From contig NC_081415.1 of the NCBI RefSeq assembly GCF_030272615.1, positions 603,467,644-603,531,643 of the forward strand: a stretch of 64,000 nt of DNA, in the 5' to 3' direction. The DNA is from Cryptomeria japonica (taxonomy: Eukaryota > Streptophyta > Pinopsida > Cupressales > Cupressaceae). Every line of letters begins with the position of its first letter. Positions within the stretch are counted from its first letter, which is position 1. The notes under the pieces were generated by a model. That model saw only the letters and a program-made list of their open reading frames with translations. It made no database searches and was not told the DNA's origin. A program made the position numbers and the translations under genes. Shown here piece by piece: positions 1-11,252 of this stretch.

Positions 1-755
1 CCAAAGTAGAAAGTACCTTTCTTGTCTCCCTTAATCTTTTTATGGTTGTCAATAAGCTCATCTTTTAGCCATTAACACACATCTATCTTAACATTGTTGT
101 TTATCATTTCATAAGCACTGTAAATACAAAGACTGGAAATAGAATTGAATCTATTAGCATGTGTGGCTTTGTATCCAAGAACCATACTTACATATCTCAC
201 ATTAATGTCCTTAATGTCATTTACTCTAAGTGATCTATTGTTAGATGTTTCTCTAGTTAGGCTTGTCACCATTTTGTTGGGAATCTTCTTTGTCTTATCA
301 AGTCTACTACCGGTTGAGGGTAAACTAGTAACTACCCTAATTGCTTGTTCAGTTATCTTACAAATAAAAATCCAACCATAAGAATTCTCCATGTGCTCTA
401 CTCATAAAAATTCTTACCACTTCCTCTAGAAATTGAAGGATATTCAGTATCTCCACAAAACCTAAAGTTTCCACAATCTTATGTTTGGGTTTAACAATTC
501 CATGTTCATCACAAATGACCTTATTAAAATTTTTCATTAACTCCCCAGATCCTAGATCTTCTATATTGAAATTTATTTAAATCCTAGGGTCTTCTACAAA
601 TGCTACACCCTTAGGTATTTTTGAAAAAGCTCCTATAGAGTCTTCTTGCTTCATAATCTCAGGAATTATTTTGAATACGGGCCTAAGGCATTTTGCATTC
701 TCCATAATGGTAGGGTTCAGAATAAATTCAAGAACAGATGATGGACCAACCATTA
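1..755 (-). pseudogene. X1 ORF2, N-terminal part (unknown protein)
   Basis: I do not recognise this protein family. The ATG at 755 is placed like the ORF2 starts of X2 (21877) and X3 (58331), each just after a run reading GGTATTTTTC or similar. Conserved stretches shared by the three copies include IGAFSKIPKG, VEDPRI, HKIVETLGF, EILNILQF, FMSRAHGEFLWLD and SLRVNDIKDIN. In-frame stops and at least one frameshift interrupt it, and the longest open piece is 72-392. The C-terminal part lies outside the window. There is no RT, integrase or protease motif, so it is annotated only as a conserved X-family protein of unknown role. Confidence 0.7.
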
Positions 756-1127
756 TGAAAAATACCTCTTATCTAGATGTTTGGTGAATGCTTTAAAAAC
801 ACTTCTCAGATTCGCCTTGAATGTCTTTGCTCGATTTCACGCTCACAAAAAGTTTGAATGCTCAGTAAGTTTGAAATGAGGGTTTCCCGGTGCTTTATAG
901 CCAAAAAGTTCTTTAAAACAACATTAAATGATCGTCGGTTAAGTGAAAACTTAACACACCTTCCGGTATAGAATAAATGTATCTTCTCACCATCAACCGA
1001 GGGTAGAATTCATGATCTTCAACATATTGCAATATCCCCAAGGGATTATTCCTCAGTTAGATAAAGAATCTCCTGCTAGTGGAGGATTACTCTATTCTAC
1101 AAGTGAAGATATAGTTTCATCAATTCT

Positions 1128-2166
1128 CTAATCACTCTTCTTAATCCATTGTTTTGAAAATTCTTGCTTAACTCCATCTATCTTTTCTTTTCCTTTCAAA
1201 CTAGATCCTTTGTTGTTTTCCAGTGCATTCTTGCTTCTACAGAATTTAGCAATATGTCTAATCTTGTTACAAGCATAAAAAGTTACATTATTCCTTTGAA
1301 TATCCTTTCCATATCCTTGACTATTTTGTGATCTACATTGATTAGATAAATATCTAGATCTTCCACAAACATAGTATTTTACATTCATTCTACAATTTTC
1401 TGAATCATGACCAACTTTGTTGCATTTGGAACATTGACCAGCGGGTGAGTTTGTATTTTGATTATTTCTAAATCTGCACTGATTTGCTTTGTGACTATAT
1501 TTGTTACAATTGAAACATTTCCCATTAAATTTGTAAGCATTAAGTTGTCCTATTAATTTGTTTTGATCTTGATTGTTTGTAGTACTAGAACTTTCTCCAT
1601 GTTCAAATCCAAGTCCATTAGTATCTCCATTAGGTTTCTGTTTCTTTAGCATGTCATCAAGTTTTTCTGAACTTTTCTTGAATTTGTCTTTGTGTTTATT
1701 TGTAGTAGCCATCTTATTTTTCAGAATTCCAACTTGTCTCATAAGCTCAGGTTTATCATGTTACATGTGAATCAAGTTTGTTTTCAACATATTATTTTCA
1801 TGACTATGTCTTAGATTTTCATTTCCAGCATCATTAAGTCTCCTAGCCAAGTCTTCTTCATTCTTCTTCCTATCTTCAATATCTTTACATTACCTCATAG
1901 TCATATCTTGCATTTCATTCTTCATATTATTGTTTTCTTGTCTTAGCTTGTTTGAAAATTCTCTAAGAGTTTCTTTTTGCATCATCATGATTCTGCATCT
2001 TCTCATGAAGTTCTTTTATTTTATTCTGTGCTATAGCAAAGTCCTCTTGAATTCATTTAATGAATTCCTATGCAATCCTCAGATCATCTTCAAGTTTGAT
2101 ATTCTTCAATTTTTCTGCATCAAAATCTTCAAGAGCTCCTTCCAATTGTTTTCTTAAGTTCTCCAT
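1128..2166 (-). pseudogene. X1 gag-like protein: coiled coil plus four CCHC knuckles
   Basis: The ATG at 2166 begins MENLRKQLEG, matching X3. A Lys/Glu/Leu-rich coiled-coil region follows and contains several stops. Four zinc knuckles then appear in the intact piece 1128-1742: CFNCNKYSHKANQC, CSKCNKVGHDSENC, a degenerate YVCGRSRYLSNQC, and FYACNKIRHIAKFC, which has lost its first Cys. The reading ends in KQWIKKSD and a stop. CCHC knuckles bind nucleic acid in Gag nucleocapsid proteins, so a Gag role in packaging element RNA is inferred. It lies directly downstream of the PBS, as expected for gag. The stops and lost Cys and His residues show that it no longer works as written. Confidence 0.75.
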
Positions 2167-2222
2167 TTGTACCAGTGTCAGAATATTCCTCAAGCTATTA
2201 GGATTTTGAAAATAGAGGAACA

Positions 2223-2235
2223 GGCTCTGATACCA
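2223..2235 (-). other. X1 primer binding site (tRNA-iMet type)
   Basis: On the minus strand this reads TGGTATCAGAGCC, the usual plant copia site complementary to the 3' end of initiator Met tRNA. It sits two bases inside the LTR end (TGTTAA... on the plus strand from 2238), so it fixes the 5' LTR boundary and the minus orientation. Confidence 0.85.
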
Positions 2236-2237
2236 AT

Positions 2238-2320
2238 TGTTAAATTCAATGATAGTCCCAAAGACACTAAGAGGTGGGGGGGGGGGTGAATTAGTGTCTA
2301 ACTGGTTAGTAGAATATTAA
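2238..2320 (-). repeat. X1 5' LTR remnant (83 bp of about 750)
   Basis: The sequence matches the first about 80 bp of the X3 LTRs (47342 and 59818), including the poly-G tract and GTGTCTAACTGGTTAG. Homology stops near 2320, where a piece of element G LTR begins. The G tract here is 12 bases long, against six or seven in the other copies. Confidence 0.75.
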
Positions 2321-2585
2321 GACTTATTGTTAAGTCTTTATATGAGATTATCTACTTTGTTTCATGCATAATTTGTGAGTGTGGCATAAAATCACAAATT
2401 GGCATGGGGATCAACCTCCTTGGTTCTATAGAGCCTAAAGTGCAGAAGGATCTCGCATCCTTGTTATTGTTGGTCCAAGTCTAAAGAATATTAAACAATT
2501 GGAAGTGGATTTCCATAGATATTTTAGAAGAAAACATTTTGGTCTCTGCCTTGAGTCAGTGTAAACCTGTTTTTGGGCACCAACA
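2321..2585 (+). repeat. G 5' LTR, 3' portion only
   Basis: From about 2323 the sequence aligns base for base, with scattered changes, to 45689-45949. It ends in CACCAACA at 2585, six bases before the PBS. About 690 bp of the LTR start are missing and replaced by the X1 LTR remnant. Confidence 0.8.
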
Positions 2586-2590
2586 AAAAA

Positions 2591-2609
2591 TGGTGACTCT
2601 GCTGGGGAC
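2591..2609 (+). other. G primer binding site
   Basis: TGGTGACTCTGCTGGGGAC lies just inside the 5' LTR. The form TGGNGACTCNNCTGGGG is the site I know from Ogre-like elements, usually attributed to tRNA-Arg; the tRNA assignment is from memory of the group. The 317 bases from 2610 to the gag ATG at 2927 form the leader, and I see nothing else in them. Confidence 0.7.
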
Positions 2610-2926
2610 ATGAATGGTAAAGAGTCTCTAGTTAATGAGGTTTTGTTTTAAAATACAGTAGAAGTTTTCATAGTATCTCTGTGATTTGATGGTTGAGCCT
2701 ATGGTTCTGTGTTTTTGGTTCATGTTTTCTTGTGAAAAAAGGTGCTCTACGTTTTTGTGAGAAAGATATTCCAGTTTGTGAATAGGGCTCACAGATTTCT
2801 TTCAAGGATTATCGAGCAGTATATTATTTGATATCCCAAAGAAATTTGGGTGGTGAATCTAAGGTTTTTATGCCAGTGCATATATCTTTGAATAATTCTA
2901 ATAAATCTTTGAAGGACTCTACTACT

Positions 2927-4852
2927 ATGAGTAAAGCGAAGAACACCAAAGGTTACATGAGGTTATATCCTAAAGAAAAGTTGGAAGAGCTTTAGGGAGC
3001 TCCATAGAGACAAGGAACAATAAGAAATGTAGATACAAGCACTTCTCCCTCATCATGGAAGCCTAAGCACAAGAATGCAAGTAAGTCACAGTTAAATCCC
3101 ATTCCTAAGGTTCATGCATCATCTTCTAAAGTTTTGAATCAGATAGTTTAGGATTTTTCAATTCTTTATTTGATACACCTGTTCAAGAAGAGATGCAACC
3201 ACAAAGAAAAGAATGTACTCAAGTTCAATATTCAGAGAAGACAAGAGATCGGAGTAGAAGTAGAAGTCATCAACGTGATAATGTTATTGGTGTACCTCCT
3301 CCTCCAAGTCTCACAACAAGTTTTTCTCATGGTTATGAGTCAGTACAAGAACAACATAATGTGAACTTGATTGATTTAGATGACACTTCCAGATCTGAGA
3401 TAAATTTACCAGATCCAGAAGAGGTTTTTGGAGATTTAGATACATTAAGAAGAGAACTCTAAGAACAGATATATCTCAGAAGTAAGAGAGAAAGAAAAAA
3501 GGAATTTGAAGTTATTTGAGCTGTGATAGAGAGAGATGGTTTGATAAGACAATTAGTAACACTCAAATCCTTGGCTCAAGAAAAAGATAAGCCTAGTATT
3601 GAGGGGCCTATTTTAAGAGATATTTTAGATAAGAAATATAAAAAATTCATAAGGTAAAAGGCTAAGAGTAATATGGATAACCAGAGGTTAGTGGATCTTA
3701 GTTTAGCCAAGTATTCAGGTTCCTAAATTAGACCTAGATAAAGGAAAAAATAAGATATCTAGTGTTCAGATAGATGATAGAAAATCTTCGACTATCCTAG
3801 ATCTAAGTCTAAAGTTATCCCAAACTGACATTGAGCTAGAAATAGCCAGCATAGAAAATGAGACTCTTGCAAAAGAGTTGAAGAGAATTAAAATGGAAGC
3901 CTCAAATGAAGAGATGAAAAGGAAAATTGATTTCCTTACATTGTCAACATTAAACAATGCTTCATTCATTGTTGGCCCATCCAAAAAGTAGGCTATTTCT
4001 GGTACAACACCAAATGTCATTACGCGTTTTCCATCTCAAAATGTCCAAGATACTCAGAGTACTGAAATCCTAGTTATTGGATAGAAAATTCAGGTGACTA
4101 CTCAAAATAGTAGTCAACTACAATATCCTAAAGATTTTAATACAGTTGCAGGGGTTAATACCAAAATAGATGCTATTGCAACTAATACCACAACAAGTGT
4201 TGCAGGACGAGGTGTAGTAGCTACAAGTATTAGTTCATGGGAATAATTTGAGAGGTTTTCTTAGGAGCAGTATGGTGACAAAATAAATCCCAGTTTCATA
4301 TTAAACAAGTTCAATAACATTAAGAAGTCATTGAATGAGGATGTGTCTAATTTCAATATCAAATTTCAGAAAGCTCTGCATAAGTTGTTTCAGGTGTTAA
4401 GGTTGGATGACAATGTTTGTCTGACCACATATATGAATGCATTTGATGCAAAAATTGCATATATTCTTAGAGACAAGGATCCTCAAACTTTGAGAGATGC
4501 ATTTAGGATAGCTATAAATTTTGAAGGAAACAAAAGAGCTTCAGGTAAGCTTAGAAAGAGAGAGGATCCTAGATTTTCTAAAAATACCAAAGATAAAATC
4601 GAAAGGTCTTTAGGTACAAAACCTAAAGAAGAAGAATGATGGGACAAGGTACTCAATACCTTGAAGGACTTGGAATTGATTGTGGCAAAAAATGACAAGA
4701 GTTCTATACTAGAAAAGCCATAGTTCAATAATTTAATAGACCACCAAGATTACAAGACTACCTTTGTAATACAAATTCGAAGGATGGAAATCCTTTCCAG
4801 TAGAAAAAGGGTAAACAAGAACAACAAATTCCTAACCCATTGCAGAAACATA
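2927..4852 (+). pseudogene. G gag, N-terminal and central part
   Basis: The likely start is ATG 2927 (MSKAKNTKGYMR), followed by a Lys-rich region with TAG stops. The open piece at 3193-3462 has an Arg/Ser stretch (RDRSRSRS) and an acidic end. After frameshifts, the piece at 4331-4639 (NEDVSNFNIKFQKALHKL ... TYMNAFDAKIAYILRDKDP) resembles the helical retrotransposon Gag domain of plant gypsy elements, in which the protein forms the particle shell. Several stops and frame changes break it. The sequence is then interrupted at 4852/4853 by a fragment of C1-type LTR. The Gag call rests on position after the PBS and on the 4331 piece. Confidence 0.65.
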
Positions 4853-5022
4853 TAGTGATCGGTTTATCTTATGAGTTTTTATCTTGATAGGGTTATTATT
4901 CTAAGTTTACTTTGAGTGATTGATTTTTGAGATTGGTGAAGTTTATTATCAGTTTTTCTATCTACTGATTCACCCCCCCTCTCAGTAGTTGACCGGATAC
5001 TTATTCTTTCATCATACTATTA
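4853..5022 (+). repeat. Fragment of C1-family LTR (last 170 bp)
   Basis: This matches the last about 170 bp of the C1 LTRs (6746-6915 and 12455-12624), including CTGATTCACCCCCCC and the terminal TCATCATACNATTA. No element body is attached. The following G sequence starts with the same junction as after the C1 3' LTR at 12624/12625. Confidence 0.85.
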
Positions 5023-5552
5023 TAATTATTTATTGATGACTGAATGTGTAATGTTGAACAGGTTGAGTGTTTTGTGTCCCTGAGAAGACCCTCAAATCAA
5101 GAGATTGCCAAAATAATAGTTGTTATGGTAGCTCAGGTAAAAAGAAACTATCAACTGAGAAACAAGATTGTGGATGAAAACTAGGGCAAGCCTTCGGGTC
5201 TATTTGTCAAAGAATTGAAAAATAAAGGAAAACAAGTCAAGGAGGATAAATCAGGGAAAGAGGCAATCAAAATTAAGGAGGTTAAGAGAAAGGAGTGGGC
5301 TAAGAAGGAGACTTACAAAAGACACAAAAAATTTAAGGTAACATACCAAAGAAATATGAAGAACAATCAGGTATGTCACTTGAATTACCAAATTACACAG
5401 TTGTGGATATGCTTCAGTTGCTTTCTCAAATTACAGTTAGGGTTCCTTTGCAAGAGATGTCAAGAATTGAAGAGCATAGGGAGAAAGCGATGGCTTGGGT
5501 CAAGCGTATTTCCTATTCTATTGAAATTGAAAAATAAGAATGTATCTTCATG
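5023..5552 (+). repeat. G gag segment, first copy of a duplicated flank
   Basis: About 530 bp here are repeated with roughly 95% identity at 12625-13152. Both encode the same Lys/Glu-rich stretch (FVSLRRPSNEEIAKI ... KQVKEDKSGKEAIKIKEVKR) that lies between gag and protease in G. The copy ends exactly at the start of the C1 5' LTR. The second copy continues into the G protease, so the second is the original continuation and this one is the duplicate. Confidence 0.8.
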
Positions 5553-6915
5553 TATTGGAATTTGCATGAAGATTGCATTAATGATATGTTATGTTGTCAT
5601 TGATGTCAATTAAACTGGTAATTATATTGTTGATATTGTTGTAATATTGTTACTATAACCAATAGGATGAATTTATGGAGTGAAACAGTAACTAGCATTA
5701 ACCTTATCTATTGATGTAATTGGTAAACCCTACCTGTTGTTTTTTATAAACCCTAATTGATTAGCTTTGGTGAATTGGTTATATTGGTTTATGATCCAAT
5801 GATGAGTGGTAATGATTATGGCATGCATAATTATTGTATGAAGAAAATTCCAAGAGATTTTGGTGAGTTGTTGTAATGGTTTTTATCGAGGGGATGAGCA
5901 AATATATTGCATCTAATGCAAAGCACTGATGAGTTACTAAGTTTGATGAAGTAGTGATCAAGGAGCGATCAAGGTTTTCTTGATTGATGTGAAGAGATTT
6001 CTATATAATTCAATGGTCATACTTAAACCGATTTTCTTGTAATCTCTAGGAGAGTTAGGTTTTTTCTGTGTTACCGACCTGATTGATTTGTATTTAACGT
6101 CAATGAAGTTGTTTAGTTGTATAGAGCTGGAGAAAGTGGTAGACATGGTTCAGTCGAGTGTGTGGTTGCCGAACTGGATGATGTATCTATAGTTTGAGTA
6201 AAGGAAGATAGGAGCATGAAATGGATTTGATCAAGAAAGTGTAGTGTTATTCATATAGATTAGAAAACTCCTCTTGTTTATAACAATTATAAGAGAATTG
6301 AAATCCCCTAACCAGGTAAGCTCTAACAAGCTTGGTGCTATTCAAATCCTCTAACAAGGTGGTCCATTAGATTGGATTTTCAAATCCTCTATCGAGGTTA
6401 CTCCTTACAGGGTATTGCTTCTAACAAGGCATTTGTAGTTAATCCCTTAATCGGGTGATTCCTAATAGGATCAGTTCTTAACAGGACTTTTTGTAGAGCC
6501 TTAACAGGCTAGGCTCCTAACATGGTGAACTTTAGAAGAGTTCAGATAGTTATCTCATGAGTCTCATCTCACCATGGCTTTTACCTATTTTGGTTTCCAC
6601 ATCAAAAATATTTTTGTCAAGTGGTGAATGTTTTTATGGTTATATTTTCATGGTTGATTTACTTAACTACTTAACTATTTTTGATAAGTCATGATAATTA
6701 GAAGCATTGAGAAATGAAGAAGTTGTTTACTTTTAATTTGTTGTAACAGTCAACCAGTTTATCTTATGGGTTTTTAGCTTGACAGAGTTATTACTCTAAG
6801 TTTACATTGAGAGATTGATTTTTGAGATTGGTGAAGTTTATTATCAGTTTTTCTATCTACTGATTCACCCCCCCTAAGTAGTTGACCGAATACTTATTCT
6901 TTCATCATACCATCA
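5553..6915 (+). repeat. C1 5' LTR
   Basis: It is a direct repeat of 11253-12624. It begins TATTGGAATTTGC where the 3' copy has TGTTGGCATTTGC, so the terminal TG has decayed to TA. It ends CCATCA two bases before the PBS. A run of C residues in CTGATTCACCCCCCCT lies near the end. Confidence 0.9.
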
Positions 6916-6917
6916 AT

Positions 6918-6928
6918 TGGTATTAGAG
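6918..6928 (+). other. C1 primer binding site (iMet type)
   Basis: TGGTATTAGAG differs at one position from the canonical TGGTATCAGAG complementary to initiator Met tRNA. It lies two bases after the 5' LTR. Confidence 0.85.
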
Positions 6929-6984
6929 TATATTAGGTCTAGTAAGGTCTAAGCCTAACAACTTGAGGTAAAGATTTGTTGATC

Positions 6985-8005
6985 ATGATAAAGAAGGAAT
7001 GTCTGAAGTTTAATAGAGAGAACTATAGGATATGGAGTGACAAAATGAAAATTTATATCAAGATTCTCGGTAGTCAGTATTGGGAACATCTTGATAATAA
7101 GTATGTTGCACCTACTAGGATGTTGACTGATGATCAAAAGAAAGAGAAACAAGAAAATCAAGCAGCATTGGAGGCTATTATAAGTTCTTTGTCTGATGCA
7201 AAGTATATAGATGTTCATGGTCTTGAAACTGCATATGAGGTATTGAAAATTATTGAATAGATTTATAGCAGTGATGAACATATTAAGATTGCTAAAGAGG
7301 AGAGTCTAAGAGGAAAATTTGATGACATGCAGATGGCTGAAGGTGAGAATATCCAATAGTATGCTCAAAGGATAAAAGAGATAGTCGGTGAAATTAAGAG
7401 TGCAAGAGGTAAAGTGGAAGATTCCACAGTGATAAGTAAGGTACCGAGAACCCTGCTACTAGTCTATGCTATTCAAGTTGCAGTTATTCAAGAGTTAAAG
7501 TCCATTGAAAAAACTAAGGTAACTCTTGACTCCATCATTGGCAAGCTTACTGCTTTTAAATTGAATGGTTATGATGGTAGTGTACTGAAATCTAAGTCTA
7601 CATTTAGAGCTTATGTTTCTAACTCATCTATGAGGAAAAGTAGAGATGCCAGTCACAGTTATGAATCTAGATCGAGTAGAGAAGCTGATGATAAAGACAG
7701 TTTAGTTGAGCTTGAAGCATTGTTGGTCAAGAGGTTGCCTAGAGGTATAGGTAAATATAGAGGTAAATTACCTTTGAAATGTTTTGTATGCAACAAGAAT
7801 GGACACATTGCTAATAATTGTCCTAATGGTGATAATGAGCACAAACAAGAGAAATTCAAGAAGTACAAGGGTAAAGGAAAAAGAGATTGTCTTATTGCTA
7901 TTGATGGTGGTATCACTGATGAGGAATCTGATGGTGATGCTAATGAAGACATTTTGTTTGTAGCCATTAAAGAAGAGATGTCAGACCAGAAATATAAAGA
8001 GTAGT
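6985..8005 (+). pseudogene. C1 gag
   Basis: Starts at ATG 6985 (MIKKECLKFNRENYRIWSD), the usual plant copia Gag opening. One frame is kept to 8005 with only two stops, a TAG ending IIE at 7258-7260 and a TAG in IQ*YAQ near 7359; both fit lost Gln codons. The helical Gag core is followed by LEALLVKRLP and a single intact CCHC knuckle, CFVCNKNGHIANNC, near 7782-7823, then a Lys-rich basic stretch and an acidic tail. It would package the element RNA. The frame ends just where the protease should begin. Confidence 0.85.
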
Positions 8006-8023
8006 GTAGATGATGTCTACTGG

Positions 8024-9069
8024 GTTGATGGTTTAAAGAATAATATTTTGAGTGTGGCACAACTCAATGGCAGAGGATACCCATTGGATTTTAAAAATGG
8101 TATGTGCAAAATCTATGACAATAAAGGTGAACTGATTGCAAACTGGAAGCAAACTAAAGGTAACTTTTTTCACCTTAATTCTAAAGTCAACAACTATTTA
8201 ATTGCAATGATAGATGATAGCTGGCTTTGGCATAGAATATTTTGTCATATAAACTTGGATAACATTGTTAAAGTGAGTAAGTCCAAGATAGTGAGAGGTT
8301 TTCCTCAGTTAGACAAACTGGTTAATGCTATGTGCAAATAATGTCTATTGGGAAAGATGATATCGTCAACTTTTAAGAGAAAATCTTTTTCAGCAGAACA
8401 TTTATTAGATCTGGTTCATACAAATCTTTGTGGACCAATAAGAACAAAAATTATTCAAGGTGTTAGATATTTAATGATCTTCACTGAAGATTGCTCAACG
8501 ATGATGTGGGTCACATTCTTGAAGGATAAGACTGTAGCTTTTGGTAAGTTCAAGGCATTCAGGGCCTTAGCTGAGAAAGAGAGTGGTAAGAAGATAAAGT
8601 GTCTAAGGATAGATTAGGGTGGTGAATTTACTTTTGAGGAATTTACTAGGTATTATGAAAAAAATGGTATCAAATGATAGCTTTCTGCATCGAGGACACC
8701 ACAATAGAATGGTATCGTAGAGACAAACAACCGGTTAGTTGTTGAGGTTTCTAGGATGATGTTGATACAAGGAGGTGTAGCGAAAAATTTCTGGAGAGAA
8801 GCTATCAGCATAGCTGTCTACACTATGAACCAGATTCTAGTAAAGAGAGGTAAGGACAAGACTCCTTATGAATATTGGTATGGTAGATTACTTGATGTTA
8901 CTTATTTTAGAATATTTGGAAGCAAATGTTTTATTAAGAGAGGTGATTATATTAGCAAATTTAAGGCTAAAAGTGATGAAGGTATATTTCTTGGCTATTC
9001 CACCAATAGTAAGGCCTCCAAGTGTTTTAACAACTGGACACAAAGAATTATTGAGAGTGTTAATGTTTG
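8024..9069 (+). pseudogene. C1 pre-integrase and integrase (protease deleted)
   Basis: Opens with DVYWVDGLKNNILSV, the segment that normally follows the protease. The Asp-Ser-Gly protease site expected between gag and this point is missing, so a deletion of roughly 250 bp is inferred near 8005-8024. The zinc region shows WLWHRIFCHINLDN and a final MCK-stop-C. In the catalytic core the first Asp is replaced (HTNLCGP where families have HTDLCGP), the second is kept (CLRID before a TAG at 8615), and Glu is kept in IVETNN. Stops at 8615, 8675, 8678 and 8705 all fall on residues that are Gln or Arg in the family. The remainder to 9370 is a degraded linker. Confidence 0.85.
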
Positions 9070-9369
9070 AGTGGATGAAAATCCTGAAGTCTGAGAGGAA
9101 ACTAGTTCATAGAAAAAGGATGAAGATTCTTGCATTTTGTTTTTGGAACCAGAAACAGCGAAATCTGAAACCGACAAAGCAAATATTGATGTACCAGTTC
9201 AACCGGAATAGATAAATTTAGAAGAAGATGATGATAATGAAGAAACTAAACATGAAGATAATGATCATGTTATTCCAATATATGTGAGGCTGAATCACAA
9301 TCTGAACAAATTATTGGGGATGAGGATGTTGGAGTACTAACCAAAAGAAGAATCAGAGAGAATTCTTGC

Positions 9370-10920
9370 ATGATCTCCACTATTGAACCAAGAACTGCTA
9401 AAGAAGCATTCAGTGATGATCATTGGGTTAAAGCTATGGAGGAGGAATTAGATCAAATTGAGAAGAACAACACATGGACCCTAGTACCGCGACCAATAAA
9501 TAAAAATGTGATAGGTACTAAGTGGGTTTTTAGGAATAAGTTGAATGAATATGGTGTTGTAGTTCACAACAAAGCTAGGTTGGTATGCAAAGGTTATGTA
9601 CAAGAGGAAGGAGAAGACTATGGTGAGACTTTTGCACCAGTAGCAACAATGGAAGGTGTCAGAACTTTACTTTCATTTGCAGCACACAAGAAATTCAAGG
9701 TATACCAGATGGATGTTAAGTTTGCATTTTTGAATGGGATACTAGAAGAAGAAGTATACATTGAGAAATCATATGGTTATGCTTAGAATGATAAGAAAGA
9801 CATGGTACATAGATTGCATAAAGATTTATATGGATTAAAATAGGCATCGAGAGCATGGTATGAAAGGCTTCATACACATCTGATTAAGATAGGATTTTTA
9901 AGAACCAGTGATGATAGTAACATATATCTCAAATCTGGAGGAGATAAAATACTAGTCAACAAAGTATTTTTTGATGATGTCATATTTGGAGGTAATGATG
10001 ATATGAGCAACAATTTTGCAGATGAAATGAAAAATGAGTTTGAAATGTCTTTAGTGGGAAAAATAAAAAATTTCATATGCTTGCAAATACAACAAATGAA
10101 GAATGGTATTTTTGTCACACGGTCTAAGTATGTGAAAGAGGTCTTGAAGACATTTGGCATGAGTGACTGTAAACTATTTGGAACACCTATGGTTATAGGT
10201 TGTAAGTTGTCTAAGGAAGATGAGACCAAATCCATTGATGAGAAGGAATACAGGTCAATGATTGGAAAATTGCACTATGTTGTTCACAACAGACCGAACA
10301 TAGCTCATGCAGTTGGCATAATTGCTAGATTCTAGAAGAATCCTAAGGAAACACATTTGATAGCAACCCAAAGAATTTTTAGATACTTGAAAGGTACTAT
10401 TGATTATGGGTTGTGGTATCCATATGGAGGAAATTTTGACTTGAAGGTGTACATAGATGCAGATTGGGCATGGAATGTTGATGACCCGAAAAGCACAACC
10501 AATGGAGCATTTTTTCTTGGAGGAAGACTTGTTTCATGGAGTAGTAAGAAGAAGAGTTGTACTTCACAATCTACTGCTAAAGCTTAGTATGTTGCAACTT
10601 ACATGAATTGCACATAGGCTGTATGGATGAGGCACATTTTGCAAGGTTTTAAGATGAATATTTCAGAACCTATAAAGGGTTTATGTGATAATACAAGTGC
10701 CATAAGTATTTCCAAGAACCCCATTTTGCATGCATGAACCAAGCATATTGAATTGAAGTGTCATTTCTTGAGGGAAAAAGTTCAGAGTAAAGATGTGATC
10801 TTGGAGCATGTTTCTACCAAGGAGCAACTTACAAATATTTTTACTAAACCTCTGCCTAAGACTACTTTTGAGTATCTTAGAAGTTGGTTAGGGGTTGTCC
10901 CTCTTCATGAAGTCAGTTAA
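9370..10920 (+). pseudogene. C1 reverse transcriptase and RNase H
   Basis: One reading frame runs to the TAA at 10918. RT motifs include AMEEELDQIEKNNTW, KWVFRNKLNE, ARLVCKGY, ETFAPVA and YQMDVKFAFLNG. The catalytic box is FFDDVIFGG in place of the usual Y/F-V-DD, keeping both Asp. RNase H follows: YIDADWAW, then KSTTNGAFFLGG, and the C-terminal TKHIELKCHFLREK and FTKPLP. Stops at 9841, 10333, 10615 and 10735 correspond to Gln, Gln, Gln and Arg in related proteins. The 317 bases from 10921 to the PPT form a 3' untranslated stretch in which I see nothing more. Confidence 0.9.
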
Positions 10921-11237
10921 GTATGATGTAGATTACATCAGTCTAGGAACTACTTGCAGAATTTTACAAAAGGATTGGTGTAGAAGTGGATTTATTCCAC
11001 AGGGGGGGCATCAAGTTGCATAATGTTGATGATGCACAGTGAAATTTGACATTACATTTTTTACTTTCAATTTGGCATTTCTGTCAAAAGGGGAGAATAA
11101 TTATGTGATTATGGGAAGGAGAACTAGTGACACGCTAAAGACATGGAGAGCATCGTGAATACTTGGTAAAGTAAACTAGGATTCTTATTCACAATCATGT
11201 AGCAATCAATGGTGTTGATATTTTAATTGCCATCAAT

Positions 11238-11252
11238 GCCAAAGGGGGAGAT
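11238..11252 (+). other. C1 polypurine tract
   Basis: CCAAAGGGGGAGATTG-type tract immediately before the 3' LTR TGTTGGCA. The same block precedes the 3' LTRs of C2, X2 and X3. Confidence 0.85.

Larger units (their letters stand above)
1..2320 (-). mobile_element. X1: truncated non-autonomous LTR element of family X
   Basis: This is the 5' part of a minus-strand LTR element that continues beyond the left window edge. Read on the minus strand it has 83 bp of LTR, an iMet-type PBS, a gag-like ORF, a non-coding gap at 756-1127, and the start of ORF2. The same order and recognisably the same proteins occur in X2 (17554-24051) and X3 (47342-60564). No protease, RT or integrase motif is seen. The right end is broken: its LTR is cut after about 83 bp and joined directly to a truncated LTR of element G. 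Family assignment rests on side-by-side comparison with X2 and X3. Confidence 0.8.
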
